Shown piece after piece: positions 40,456-53,518 of a stretch of DNA of 64,000 nt. Where the stretch lies: positions 44,500,054 to 44,564,053 of the forward strand of contig NC_054540.1 in the NCBI RefSeq assembly GCF_017654505.1. The letters run 5' to 3'. Each line of letters opens with the position of its first letter. Within the stretch, counting starts at the first letter, position 1. Position numbers and translations under genes: made by a program. The DNA comes from Polyodon spathula (lineage: Eukaryota > Chordata > Actinopteri > Acipenseriformes > Polyodontidae). Under the pieces are notes generated by a model. That model ran no database searches and was not told the origin of the DNA. It was given only the letters and a program-made list of their open reading frames with translations.

Positions 40456-41639
40456 CAGAGAAACACTGGTACATTTTTCTAGGAAAAAATTCCTCCATTG
40501 TTAATCTGTACACTGGAATGCAAGAGAATACCATGGCCCAACTGAAAATACCTTGGCTACAGTAGCCTTGACATCTTCACCAGTGGCAAAGCCGAAATGA
40601 GAACTTGTAACAACTTCACTTTGTGAGAAACACCACCTGCAGATACAAGTGGCAGCAATGGGTACACACCCGGCTCCATCCTATGCAAACTTATTCATGG
40701 GAAAACTACACTATAAATCGTTGGTTGAGTTGCAATACATTGATTTTTACAACAAAAACACAACTTGTACTCCTCAAAACTGCTCAAAGGCATTTAATTC
40801 TATTTATAGCTGTCTTTCATACCCACGCAGCAGAGAAGGAATTCACAGCAATATTTCAGGACAAATTTAGACTGCCTTGTACTGCGTCTCATACCATCAG
40901 CGATTCCCAACACGAGCCCTATCAATGAACAATGTATTAGAGTGCATTGTTCTAAATTTGAATGGCCAGTTTCTTCATCGCAATCATCAGTTAAATCTTC
41001 AATCAACTGTCACTAAATTCCATCAGTGTAGCAGCCAAATAGAATATAGGCAATTATCATTTTTCCTCTGTCAGTTGTAAAGCTAGCAGCCTGTGCAGTA
41101 AAACTAGTACACAGAATGCTCTGAACTTAAATATTAGTGTTTGTCTACAACGACTGCTCCTGAAGATGGAGATTCTATTTAATATCCTTAAATGTTTAAA
41201 CTTTCAGTTGAAACACACTTACCCATAACTTAAAAAAAGACAAAATAAAAAAAAGGTACAACTTAACAAAAGCAAATAAGAATGATTAAAAACTTGCAGA
41301 GACCAACTAGATTATTTTATTGTTGGTGCCTTTAAAACTTTAAAACGCTGTACAGCAGCATGGGGTGTACCTGGTTGTGACAATCCAAGATTGGAATGTA
41401 ATCCAGAGTCAAAACACAAATCTGGATGTGCATAATGAAAAAAAAAAGTCAATCCAGGATTCAATCCAATCCTGGCTGAAACTCGATGTGCGCATTCCAC
41501 CCTAAAATGATTCAAATCCAACGAAAAACACCAGACAATTTTCAGCACTGAAAACATATTCTACCAGACCAAGCAGAAAGCAGTATTGATCTGGAAACCT
41601 TACCAGACTTTCTGTTCCTCTAGATTTACAGCTCTGGCA
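40456..41639. other. Non-coding stretch
   Basis: No gene recognised; frames of about 100 codons at 40623-40928 and below have no domain. Confidence 0.35.
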
Positions 41640-42360
41640 AGAGGTACATTTCATGTCACACAGTAGTAGACTTTTAAGAATATATACTATACAGGCAAGT
41701 GAACATTCATTTAAAGTCTTACTGACACATGCTGCAACTGTTTTACTATTTGTTGATGTTACAAACTCCAAATTGGCCACAAGGAGTGCAGGCTTCTCCA
41801 CAACAAAATCAAAAAATGAAAACAAAAAAATCACCAGGGTAGGGCAGTCGAACATCTTGCAATTCGTCAAAAATCAAAGAACTAACCACATTTCCAGTAA
41901 ACCTCTCAAATTTTGTTGGTAAGGGCAACATTATTGTTTTCCAAATATTGCTTGGTCAGGTTGATTGAATTTGGCAAGGATTCTGCAGCTGGACAGAAGT
42001 TTCGCACAAACTCCGCAAAAGGACCATCAGCAAGGCCTAGTGGCTGCCCTGAAAAATAAATTCACTTACTGCGTAGTGTTGGATCTTGATCTTTCTGCCG
42101 TGCCCACATGAACGATGATTCCAGTGCATGCTGATTTCTAATTTGGCCGCCTTTTAGTCTTAAGTGTCGCTTGCTCTCCAAATCATCTTTAATCTGGACT
42201 GCACAAGTGCCAATTTCGATGCAACACCATTTGCAGCGCAAACACTCAACGTCACCCTGTCCTGTACTTTAGTATTTTTGTAACTCACAAAAGCCTCCTT
42301 ATATTCTGCTTCATACTCTGATAGTTTATATTTTTCATCCCATTTTATTTTAAAACTTAA
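41640..42360 (-). pseudogene. hAT-type transposase relic (CGGBP1-like N-terminus)
   Basis: Minus-strand segments in order. KWDEKYKLSEYEAEYKEAF (about 42345-42290). A C-x2-C zinc-finger-like block, ECLRCKWCC with IKDDLESKRHLRLKG (about 42245-42150). HALESSFMWARQKDQD, with TGA at about 42065. GLADGPFAEFVRNFCPAAES (about 42045-41985) and NLTKQYLENNN (about 41970-41940). Then, in another frame, KPALLVANLEFVTSTNSKTV with SKTLNE (about 41795-41710). This order resembles the zinc-finger and following helical region of hAT-derived proteins such as CGGBP1, then the start of the hAT catalytic region. Stops and at least two frameshifts make it dead. Family assignment is by remembered pattern, not alignment. 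Confidence 0.45.
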
Positions 42361-44234
42361 CAGCTGGTATGATGAATTGAATTGTGTACATGGTGGGTGT
42401 GAGATTCGTCAGCACGTACAGATGCGCACGCACCTCTGAGTGCTTGCCTGTATTATGTGTGTATATCTTCATCTGCATTGCCTTACTTCAACAAGCAGCT
42501 GTACATATTAACATAACACATGTAATGCAATGTATTGTACTTCTATTTTTATGTACTTGAGTGACAATTCAGGTGAAAAAATAAAAATATTAAATCGGTA
42601 AAACCGAATCATAGATTTTGTAAAACCTGGGAATTTTTTGGTTTAAAAAAAAAAAAAAAAAAAGGATTAAAACCAAAAACAAAGGGGCTTGATTGTGTGA
42701 CATGTCTTTCTTCTACAGGATCAGGGATACAAAAGGAAGGCCACAACTGCAACAAGTTTCCAGTAGTGTGCTGAAATCAATTGGAATCACAAAACTACAA
42801 TACAATACACTTTTGATACAGTAAATTCTGAAAGGAAATAAGTGTAGTACAATAAACTGTAACCAGGCAAAAAAAAAAGTGGCTGCATAAAGGCTAAACA
42901 ATTCAGCCAGATGATTTTCAGGAGACTTGCTTTACTTACTGTACATTGTAGCTCGTCTCCAGTAAATCAGTCAGAGGACAGGAATGTTTTCCACTTTTGA
43001 CACATAAATGATCTCCCTGTAACAGACCTTTCAAGAAACAAATCATACGTGGATCATGGTATACTGTGGTTCCCATAGCACTGGAAATGGTTTCTAGGTC
43101 CATTGCAGGCTCCTTCATGATAAATTGCCTGCTGGATTTTTCACAGAAACAAGCTCCTAAAATGTACTCCTGTACTTGCCTGGGATCGTCTCCCCCACCC
43201 TTGAACACTGATCATTAGGGGGTACAAACTGCACTGGCTGGCTAGGGAAGTCTACAGAAGAAAAAAGCTAGAAGCTGTGAGAGAGGAAAACAGATTTAAT
43301 TAAAAGAAAAAAAAACTAAATTAAAACACAGGCCAAAAGAAAGAAATCTGCTTTGGACAAACAAAAGAGGTTTAAAAAGTGTTAATCAGAACAGCATTAA
43401 ATGTATTAGAAAAGAGTTTCCTCAAGCTAATGCGTGACAGCTATCTTTGAATACATTTATTTCAGAGAATCTAACAGTGGCGGATTTTTAAAACAACTTG
43501 GCGATGAAAAGAAAATCTAGCAATGCCATAAGAGCTATTCTTCAAAAACAGTAATTTACTGTATACTGGATCTATTTAAAAACACACATAGTGGGCTTGA
43601 TCAGTAAATTAGGAGTGGCATGTAGTGGCTGTGCAGGTAGGTGAACTGCGCACTGATCAGATCTAAAAAGGAGGCATACTTTTTTTTATTTTTTATTTTT
43701 TAATCCAACAAATCTGAGAAAGTATAATTTACTGATGTGACTTGTTTCAGCTGTTTACCATTCAGTTGGAATTTTGGTTAGGGTTTTCCCAAAAATATTA
43801 CATTCCTGGGAAAGAGAATTTAAGGTAAAGAGAGTAGAAGGTAAAACTTGTTACATGGTAACTTGTACTTTTTAAATGTATTTTAAAAATAACTTTTGGC
43901 TACTGTCGATATTTTGCAGATCAAACTGACAAAGTTCTCTTGTGGAAACACTGCTTATAACGCCTGTCTACACCTTGCATAACAATACATGAAAAGATAA
44001 AGACAGCAAAATTAAGTCATTTCAGGTAATTCACTCTTTGTTGACACCAGACACATTGGCCCATTTTTATCAAGGTCTTTATAACAAAATATAAACTGAA
44101 CCTTTTTCCTCCCATAACAAACAACTCAGGCATGCTTATGAGTCATTAAAAGACACTTTCTGGAACATTTAGTGAGGATTTTGTGAAAGACTGGTCCAGG
44201 AAAATATAGCCACTAGCTAGCTACAGGGTTCTCC
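42361..44234. other. Non-coding stretch with one odd minus frame
   Basis: No recognised gene. A minus-strand frame of about 90 codons (43208-42936) has balanced composition, reads for example MKEPAMDLETISSAMG and GLLQGDHLCVKSGKHS, and ends at CA followed by GTAAGTA, a consensus-like splice donor. It has no clear acceptor or ATG at its start and no family I know. Confidence 0.35.
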
Positions 44235-44546
44235 CCAGGAATTCTGTGCAGAGGGGATGCAATACTCGCCCATTCTTCTTGGCAAAATTGTTAAAGCTCT
44301 GTCATGTTGGATGGGGATCGTTGGTGGACAGCAATCTTCAAGTCTTGCCACAGATTCTCAATCGGATTCAAATCTGGGCTTTGACTGGGGCACTGTAGGA
44401 AATTCACTTTCTTGTTTTTAAGCCACTCGAGTGTTGCTTTGGCTGTATGCTTGGGGTCATTGTCCTGCTGAAAGGTGAATCTCTGTCCCAGTCTTGGGTC
44501 TTTTGCAGACTGAAGCAGGTTTTCCTTAAGATTTTGCCTGTACTTT
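44235..44546 (-). mobile_element. Old Tc1 relic, part 1
   Basis: On the minus strand it encodes transposase C-terminal pieces, for example the E region [15 protein letters not shown] (about 44370-44335) and QQDNDPKHT (about 44465). It is interrupted at 44547-46150 by a second Tc1; part 2 resumes at 46151. Confidence 0.8.
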
Positions 44547-44548
44547 TA

Positions 44549-46148
44549 CAACACCCCCATTTTTCCAGTTTTTATTGAAATTTAAGCAGATCAAGTCAGG
44601 TGAATAACCTGAAATGGTACAAAGGTAAGCGGTAAACTGCCAGAGGTTAAAAAAAAAGTTTAGGTTACCAAAAACTGAAAAATTATGTACATTTCAGAGT
44701 TATACAAAAAGGCCTTTTTCAGGGAACAAGTAATGGGTTAACAACTTACAGCTGTTCTGCAGCAATGGAAGTAAATTAAGCCTTGAAAGTTGATGCTAAC
44801 AATTCCTACAGGTGTCCCAACTTTTGTTGATTACTTACAAACCCTCTGTATAAAAGCAGTGTTGGAACAGACTGTGTTACTACACCCTCTTAAGCATTAT
44901 TTGGACAGTACTGTACTGCAGGAAGTAGTATATTGCTATCATAATGGCGAGAAAAAGGCAATTAACAAATGAAGACTGACTGACCATTATAACCCTTAAA
45001 AGTGTAGGTCTTTCCATTAGAGAAATTGCAAAGAAAGCCAAGGTGTCAGGGAGTACAGTTTCCTACACCATCAAAAGGCACTTGGAAACTGGAGGAAACT
45101 CTGACAGGAAGAGGTCTGGCAGACCCAAAGCCACAACAGAATCAGAAGACAAGTTTCTGAGAGTCAACAGCTTGCATGATAGGCGGCTCACAGGACAACA
45201 GCTTCAAGCACAGCTTAACACTGGTCGAAGTAAGCAAGTCTCAGTTTCAACTGTGAAGAGAAGACTTCGAGCTGCAGGTTTGACAGGTCGAGTGGCAGTA
45301 AGAAAGCCATTGCTAAGATGGCAAAATAAGAAAAAGAGGCTTGCCTGGGCCATGAAGCACCACCAGTGGACTACTGAAGACTGGAAGGTGGTCTTACGGA
45401 ACGATGAATCAAAATTTGAAATCTTCGGTTCATCACGCAGGGTTTTTGTACGCCGTCGAGTAGGCGAAAGGATGGTTCCTCGGTGTGTGACACCAACTGT
45501 CAAACATGGAGGAGGAGGAAGCGTGATGGTCTGGGGCTCTTTTGCTGGATCCAGAGACGGCGACTTGCACAGAGCGAGTGGCACCCTGAACCAAAACGGC
45601 TACCACAGCATTTTGCAGAGCCATGCAATACCCTCTGGTATACGCCTAGTTGGTCAGGGGTTCATCCTACAGCAAGATAGTCACCCAAAACATACCTCCA
45701 GGCTATGTCAGAACTACCTTAGAAGAAAAGAACAAGACGGTAGGCTTCAAATCATGGAATGGCCAGCACAGTCTCCAGACTTAAACCCCATCGAGCTGGT
45801 TTGGGATGAACTGGACAGAAGGGTGAAAGCAAAAGCAACCTACAAGTGCAACACATTTTTGGGAACTTCTGCAACAGTGTTGGGAAGAACTTTCCGAACA
45901 ATATTTGATTTCCATTTTAGAAAGAATGCCATGAGTGTGTTCGGCTGTTATATCTGCAAAACGTGGCTAGTGTGAGTAAAAAATTTAGATTAAATTTTGT
46001 TAAACAAAACGATTTCATGATTTCTTTTGTATCTCCAATTGTTTATCTGTTCTATGCTTTAATTTCAGGTACACTGAGACATTAAACTGCGTAAATTTCA
46101 ATAAAAACTGGAAAAATTGAGGTGTTCTAAAACTTTTGACCGGTAGTG
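44549..46148 (+). mobile_element. Tc1-type element with DD38E transposase, nested in an older Tc1
   Basis: The right end CACTACCGGTCAAAAG (read inward from 46148) is intact. The left end keeps its first bases and then resumes at CACCCCCATTTTTCCAG, having lost about 21 internal bases of the terminal repeat. TA lies directly outside both ends (44547-44548, 46149-46150). The insertion splits an older Tc1 relic. The transposase gene covers 44944-45970. Confidence 0.9.
44944..45970 (+). pseudogene. Tc1 transposase, DD38E, nearly intact
   Basis: ATG at 44944 starts MARKRQLTNED; TGA at 44977-44979 follows codon 11. The frame then stays open: a helix-turn-helix (SIREIAKKAKVSGSTVSYTI), a GRP-type hook (KRSGRPKATTE), a second DNA-binding helix set (VSVSTVKRRLRAAGLTG), the first catalytic D in RNDESKF (about 45400), GGGSVMVWGSF (about 45515) and the second D in QQDSHPKHT (about 45673). 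The E in [11 protein letters not shown] comes after 38 intervening residues, where typical Tc1 has 34. A one-base frameshift near 45835 garbles the C-terminus; the correct frame (ELLQQCWEELS) runs to a TAG at 45968-45970. With only two lesions it is the youngest-looking transposase here. Confidence 0.9.
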
Positions 46149-46150
46149 TA

Positions 46151-46245
46151 GCTCCATCCATTTTGCCCTCTACCCTGACAAGCTTCCCAGTCCCTGCCGA
46201 TGAAAAGCACCCCTATAACATGATGCTGCCACCACCACTACACAA
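46151..46245 (-). mobile_element. Old Tc1 relic, part 2
   Basis: Continues the relic at 44235-44546. On the minus strand it reads towards [11 protein letters not shown] (about 46240-46205). It confirms that the DD38E element inserted into a TA inside the older transposase gene. Confidence 0.8.
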
Positions 46246-48026
46246 TCAATCCCTATTGTTAAAGATACTGTAGCATCTACAAGATGAGTGGATCAGGTTT
46301 TTTCAGATAGGCAGCGACAGCCACTTCACCTGGCAGCTACAGTGCATTTGGGTGTACATGAGCTTACTATTTCTACACTCATGGATACCAGACACATTTA
46401 ATTAAGTCTCCCCAGGATATTGTACATTTGAGTGGTCTGAGTAAGCCTGAGCAAGGTGGAATTTCTGTAATGAGCCCTGTATAAAAATGGCCACTACAGT
46501 TCTCCTTGGGGTATGCACTGGTAATTTATTTCACTCTTAACTAAAAAGACTGTCCACAGTTAAAATATGCTGGTGGCTTTATTAGACATGCCAAACATCA
46601 CCATAGTTAAATGAATATATTTCATAAAACCGGAACACTTCTGGCTAAACGTTTAGTGGAATACTGTGTGGTTCTGGATTTGTATTTCTGTTTACCTTTC
46701 ATACATTTTACCCAATACAGTGTTCTACATGGAGTCAGGCAAGGCGTTTTACAGTGTTCTACAGTGTGTCCGGCAAGGCGTTTTACAGTGTTCTACAGTG
46801 TGTCAGGCAAGGGTATAATATATTATATGATATATTATAACTGATCATTTTTTCTAATGGGCTCATCCAGTTGATATTTCCCATATTAACCCTCCGGTTG
46901 ATACAGGAAGCACACGCTGATTAATAGCAGCAACAGAGCGCAACCCCAGCACGAGCTGTCAAACACAGGAATTCAAACCGTATCTCAGTTACTGTCTTCT
47001 CTCACTCACTTCTCCACTGGGGAGAAAAACTGCTCACCAGAGATTATAAAAAAAAACACTACATGAGGTACGGTGTGATAAAGGACCTCGGGGTGGGATG
47101 CTTGGATAAACACCTCGGGTTTCACCGTCAGATTTACGTAGCATCCCACTCCTATTTTCCTGTATTCATATTTATATTTAATGTCACGTTCATGTTTTTC
47201 CAGCACTGTATACTACAAAATATTTACCGTAAGGTGTCTTTCGTATATTATTTTTAGGAAATAATGACAGGAAAGCAAACATGTACAGTTTGGTTCATGG
47301 ATCAGGATGACTAAAAGACTGACTGCATTTGACTGGACTAACACAGTGAAGAATTAAGCTAAGCCTATGAACATGAGTCTAAAAGATGTGAAAACTATGG
47401 ATGAAATATACAGTGTAGGCCAGTGTATTCATTTAATATTTTTGCAGTCCTTTCTGTATAATGAAATGCACATATATACACACATACTCAGTTATCACAG
47501 CCATAGACTGATTCTTTAGGGCAGAGAGGTGAAAGAGTGACACATACAGTAAAATGTAGCAGCCCTTAAATTCTACCCATGGAAATCTGCTGTTACCCAG
47601 AGCTACACACCAAGTATATTTATCAGGGGGCACTACTATTTTATACACATCTATACCAATATACATTTAAATCTCAAATAAGGAATTAATTTTAGTCACA
47701 AACTTTATCCATAAATAAAACACATCTTGTGATACAATTCTAGGATCAAATGTTAAATATGAAATCCTGTTTTGAAACTGCTTGTAGATTCCCGTTACTC
47801 TTCTAAACTACTAAATGCATCCTCAGGAGCTAAACAAGAGGGACCACGATAAACACAGACGAGTGAAATTACTCAAAAGCAGTATCATCATCTTCGTTGG
47901 GGGTTTTTGTTGACTGGCTATTTTAAAAAATCAAAAACGGTCACTGGTTGGGCATCACCATACTATGTCAGGATGGCGAACCTTTTTTTTAGCTGCTGTA
48001 CCCAAAGTCAGATATATATACACACA
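46246..48026. other. Non-coding stretch with a short tandem repeat
   Basis: No gene recognised. It contains the tandem repeat at 46714-46812 and a palindromic AT block at about 46815-46850. Confidence 0.35.
46714..46812. repeat. Tandem repeat, about 36-bp unit, near 3 copies
   Basis: The unit contains GGCAAGGCGTTTTACAGTG and TTCTACAGTGTGTC. The first copy diverges (ACATGGAGTCAGG). Confidence 0.8.
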
Positions 48027-49254
<1,228 letters not shown>

Positions 49255-50081
49255 ATTATCTATATCTATCTATCATGTCAAAGTGCCAAAGGTGCCAATG
49301 TTTAAGGGGATGTAAAACGTTACTCCGTAACTTTTTAAAACAATATCTACATTTCTCTTTTTTTGTAATTAAGTTTTTATTGATCACATAGCAACAAAAC
49401 AAAGTTTTAATATTGCAGTTTTACTACACTACAGTGTAACACATGTATCACATTTCATCACGTTTGAGAATTTTAATGCTAAAACTTCATTAAAGAAACA
49501 ATCACAATGCAATACATATAAAAAGTTTGTGTTGGTGTTGGTAACCCTGGTCATACTGTTAGTTTTTTTGTTTGCAGTTGCACATAACCATTACCAGTGC
49601 ACCTTAATTTTTCTCAACTGTGATACAGTAACTTCCTTAAACATATCTACTGCTTTTTCATGTTGCAAAAATAACTACTAATAGATAATACACTTTGTGG
49701 CATTGTAGGTTTTTTTTTTTTTTTGTTAAAAGATAGTTGTGGTTGTTTCATAAAGTAGGGTAAAAACAGGCTGTAAAAAATTCTCAAAAAAGCATCTCAA
49801 AATAAATTATGCCTCTGCTATTAGAACATTTGTGGATAGGCTATTTGTTTTTTTCAACGTAGTTTGACACCTGCACAGTGTCAAGACTACATTAAAAAAA
49901 AAAAGAGAGCATAAAACATTGTTTGAGATACAAGTACTGTATGTGACAGTGAATATATTTTCACTCGGATTATGGTCACATGGTTTTTTAGGCTCCCCAA
50001 TGTCGACAATTTTAAATTGTATTGGAGTGTGATGTATGAATGATACAGGAGATAACGGTAAGCAAAATTCTTCTTCCCCGG
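49255..50081. other. Non-coding stretch
   Basis: Nothing recognised. ATCT repeats near 49259, T-runs near 49357 and 49711, and an A-run near 49895. Confidence 0.35.
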
Positions 50082-50240
50082 ACCCCGCTGACAAATCCAG
50101 AGCTGACCACAATTACCAGAGGTTTTTTTTTTTTTTGTTTTTTTTTTTTTTTTTTAAATAAATTTACCCCGCTGACAAATCCAGAGCTGACCACAATTAC
50201 ACAGAGGTTTTTTTTTTTGTTTTTTTTTTTAAATAAATTT
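50082..50240. repeat. Direct duplication of about 80 bp
   Basis: Two copies starting ACCCCGCTGACAAATCCAGA (about 50082 and 50166), each with GAGCTGACCACAATTAC, a long T-run and AAATAAATTTA. They sit at the tail of the reverse-strand SINE, so the second may be a duplicated target plus tail. Confidence 0.75.
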
Positions 50241-50702
50241 AGTCGTCGCCATTTATTATTTTCTCCCCAATTTAGTCGTGTCCAATTAATTACATTTTTT
50301 TAGGCTCAGGTCACTGTTACCACCCCTGCGCTGACTCGGGAGCGGCAAAGAACGAACACACGCTGTCCTCCGAAGCCTGTGCTGTGAGCCGACCGCATCT
50401 TTACACACTGCAGACTAACCATGCAGCCACCTCAGAGCTACAGCGTCAGAGGACAATGCAGCCCTGGGTACCTTACAGACAAGCCTGCAGGTGCCGGGCC
50501 AAACCACAAAGGTCGCTGGTGTGCAGGGAGCTGAGGACACCCTGTCCAACCTAGCCCTCCCTCCCCCTGGGCAGTGCTTGGCCAATTGACCGCCACCCCC
50601 TAGGTACTCCCGGTCAATGACATAGATTCGAACTTGCGATCTCCAGGCTATAGGGGACATCCGTGCGGAGCGCTTTTACTGGATGCGCCACTCGGGAGCC
50701 CC
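50225..50702 (-). mobile_element. tRNA-derived SINE, full length
   Basis: Read on the minus strand from about 50702: head GGGGCTCCCGAGTGGCGCAT, a tRNA-like start with an A-box-like GAGTGGCGCATC, then the B box AGTTCGAATCT at 50634-50624 (10 of 11 to the tRNA consensus). A long GC-rich body follows, and an A-rich tail towards 50225 with the reverse of a T-run. SINEs are transcribed by RNA polymerase III and moved by a partner LINE. I recall this head and body as a very abundant family in sturgeon-type genomes; that is memory, not a search. Confidence 0.8.
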
Positions 50703-53518
50703 TAGACTTACTGTTTTTGTCTGCTTCCTCTTGGCCCAAGAGTGCAGCACAACAGCATAAAAACAGAAACATTCAGATAGAATAACGGCTACTGTTAGCA
50801 CTGCTCAATTACTCAGGGACAGGGTCATCCTTGCAAATCAAACTGACTGGCTTTCAAAAGTGCCACTCAGCTCTGATTGTGGGCAGGGAACAAAAACAAC
50901 CCAGCAAACAGCTGCTGACTTAACGTAACAACAAACATGACTCTGCATACCACACGTGTCATAGGTTCACCATCCACGTACTAGGGATGAAACGATTTTT
51001 CGATAGTGTGATATATCTTGTTTACGAATATTCGTGATAATCGTATCGTTAACATTTTTTAATTATTCGGTAATCGTAAAAAACAAGAGTCACACTCACT
51101 AAACGTGGCTGGAAGCAGAACAGATGCTTTACTCTCCAAATAAGGGAAAAATCATCTGTGTGTAGTAGGGCTGCTATGATTAAATAAAAAATACATTTTT
51201 AGATCGATTCCATTCCTCATTATCTACATGGATATAAACACTGGAAAATTGATTTAATAAATACATTTTTTGTAACATGCACAGTTAATAACATTTAAGT
51301 TTTTCAACAAAACTGCACACAACGCCCTGCCTTGCTATTTACAGTATTTTTGCCACAGACAAGCAGTGGGTGTGCTCTTCTTCGCCTTCTCTAACTAGCA
51401 TCTGATTTGCTGGTCCCATCCTACCAGCGAATCAGTTTTGAAAATTCCTGGTAAGTACGCCCCTCTGTGGATTCACTGTGCAAATAAAACAAAAAAAAGC
51501 ACCACCTTGTATCTAGAGCAGGACGACAGGCTTGTATTATTGGCAAACAGCCTGTAAATAAATAGTAAGTAAAAGCACTACAGTTTAGAATGGGTGAGCC
51601 ATGGGAGGGTGGTGCTCCTGTGGGGACTGAGGCTACCTTTCCTCGTTACACTGCAGTGACCCCTACTGGTCTAGCGTGATCACTACAGGCGGTAACTTCA
51701 ACAGCAGAATGAAGGCCCACCATGTCTATTAAGTTAATAATCCCAATTATCTTAAAATCATGTTTTACTGCCATTCTATTACTGACTCTCTCCCCAGTTA
51801 GGAGTTCTTCCTCTCACACACACACGTTTGTTTTTGTTCATACCACTGTTCAATACAGGGGGGGCTGAATCAGAGTTATTTTTTGATTCACAGTTTAATT
51901 GTGGCTCTTCCCCCCAGCCCACCCCTAGCATCGCTATGGACAAACTGGCTGTTACAGGAAAAGAGAAAAACAAAGTATGCTGTTATCATCAGCCACCTCT
52001 CTGTCTGATCATTAGTAAACCTCCTGCTTATTTTCTAAATGCTTTTTACTGATAGAGCACAATGCAGTAGATACATGGCAATGATAAACTTCTTAGTCCT
52101 CAGGTTTACTCCTGCCCAGCTCCGATAGCTTTACAACCCTGACTGCAGGAATACCAAAGCCTTGCACAGCGACTTGTTTAGGTTGCACCCATTTCTCTAA
52201 AGCACCAACTGATATATTGTGCTGTAAATGTGAAATACATTAAAAACAATGTACACATTTATGCAAGTCCCTCGAGTCCTAAACTGCACTATGAAGACAG
52301 CTCATACACCACAGTATTCACACAAAGAATGAGGGATTTCAAAACAGCCAGACTTCCTTTTCCTATTAAACAAATTTTCAAGCAAACGTAAAGAACTAAA
52401 ACTGTAAACTAATGTTCTGCACTTCCACACACAGTTATTGTTTTTAAAATGTCAATGAAGATTTACATTAAAGCCCAACAATTAGGAACCGTCTAAAAGA
52501 CACACACTACGGGACGGATATAGGATCAGCCATATTTGATTCTGTACATCTAACAAACAAAGGCTTCAAATATCGGATTTTAACTACAATGTGCAAAATA
52601 AAAAAAAAACAGTTTCAACAAAGGCATTACAAAAATAATAATAATCATCAGATCTACAAATAAATGCCTAGCGTGTATTTATTTTATTATTCCTAAACGT
52701 TCCTAACAACGGAGACGGTTTATTTACATTAAAAAGTAATCCTTAAGGTACTAGTGGTGAAATACTGTACAAGCGTTAATTGTGAATCGAGATGAATTGT
52801 AAAGAAATGCTTTACTTACTCGATGTGTTTAAACTGATACAGTATGTACACACTTCTACGTGTTGCTAAGAAAAGGGTTCCGGTAAACTGAATATCCAAA
52901 ACTACATAATTATAAAAGACATCAACTACGGTTCTCGCAATTCACATTTGCAATTGTTCGTTATTGTGTTATAGGTGCAGCTTTACACAACAATGTTCGA
53001 CGGCTCCTTTATAGTATATCATAACAAAGACTGTGTTTGGAGTCAGATTACTATACAAGTATTACCATAACATGAAACGCCTTTTAATCTTACAGATAAT
53101 ATTATTCTGTCAGGTTGTATTTAAAGTAACCGTCGTGTTTTAGAAAGCAGGGTAATCTCACAAAAGAGTTTGCCTAACTAGCCCCCTCTGTTCTCTTTGT
53201 CTCACATCTTCTGAACTTGTTCCACTCTTAAAAAGATCTGCTTTGATTAAGCTAGACTGAGAGCACTAAAGTCCGTTTCTGTAAATCTGCAGCGCCGGTG
53301 GTTCACAGAGTGTATTGTTACGTGTTTCTGTGTTATGTATTTGTTTTAGTTACTGTGAAAGTTTGAAGTAAAACTTTTGAAATGTTCTCCGACTAGTACA
53401 GAATCTTTGTTGTTGCATACGATGAGCTAGGAAGCAGTAGGGGATTGCATTAAACTGGTTATCAATTAACACAGTTTTAACAGCATGAGATCATTATCAT
53501 TTGTATTGGGGTACTTAC
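50703..53518. other. Non-coding stretch, 5' part of AMMECR1 intron 1
   Basis: No second gene. hAT-like starts TAGGGATGAAACG (about 50982) and TAGGGCTGCTATGA (about 51166) have no matched ends. CpG density rises towards 53500. Confidence 0.45.
53513..53518 (-). other. AMMECR1: Splice donor of AMMECR1 exon 1
   Basis: On the minus strand the exon ends CCATA and is followed directly by GTAAGT, a full consensus donor. The coding phase left is two bases (TA), which a following C or T would turn into the Tyr expected after NDP or NEP in the family. Confidence 0.85.

Noticed and set aside
42040..42070. Tiny intron (CA then GTAAGTG to TTTTTCAG) in the hAT relic
   Set aside because: Only about 20 bases long, below any functional intron size; more likely a small indel region.
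44549..46148. An active autonomous Tc1
   Set aside because: A TGA after codon 11, a frameshift near 45835 and a damaged left terminal repeat.
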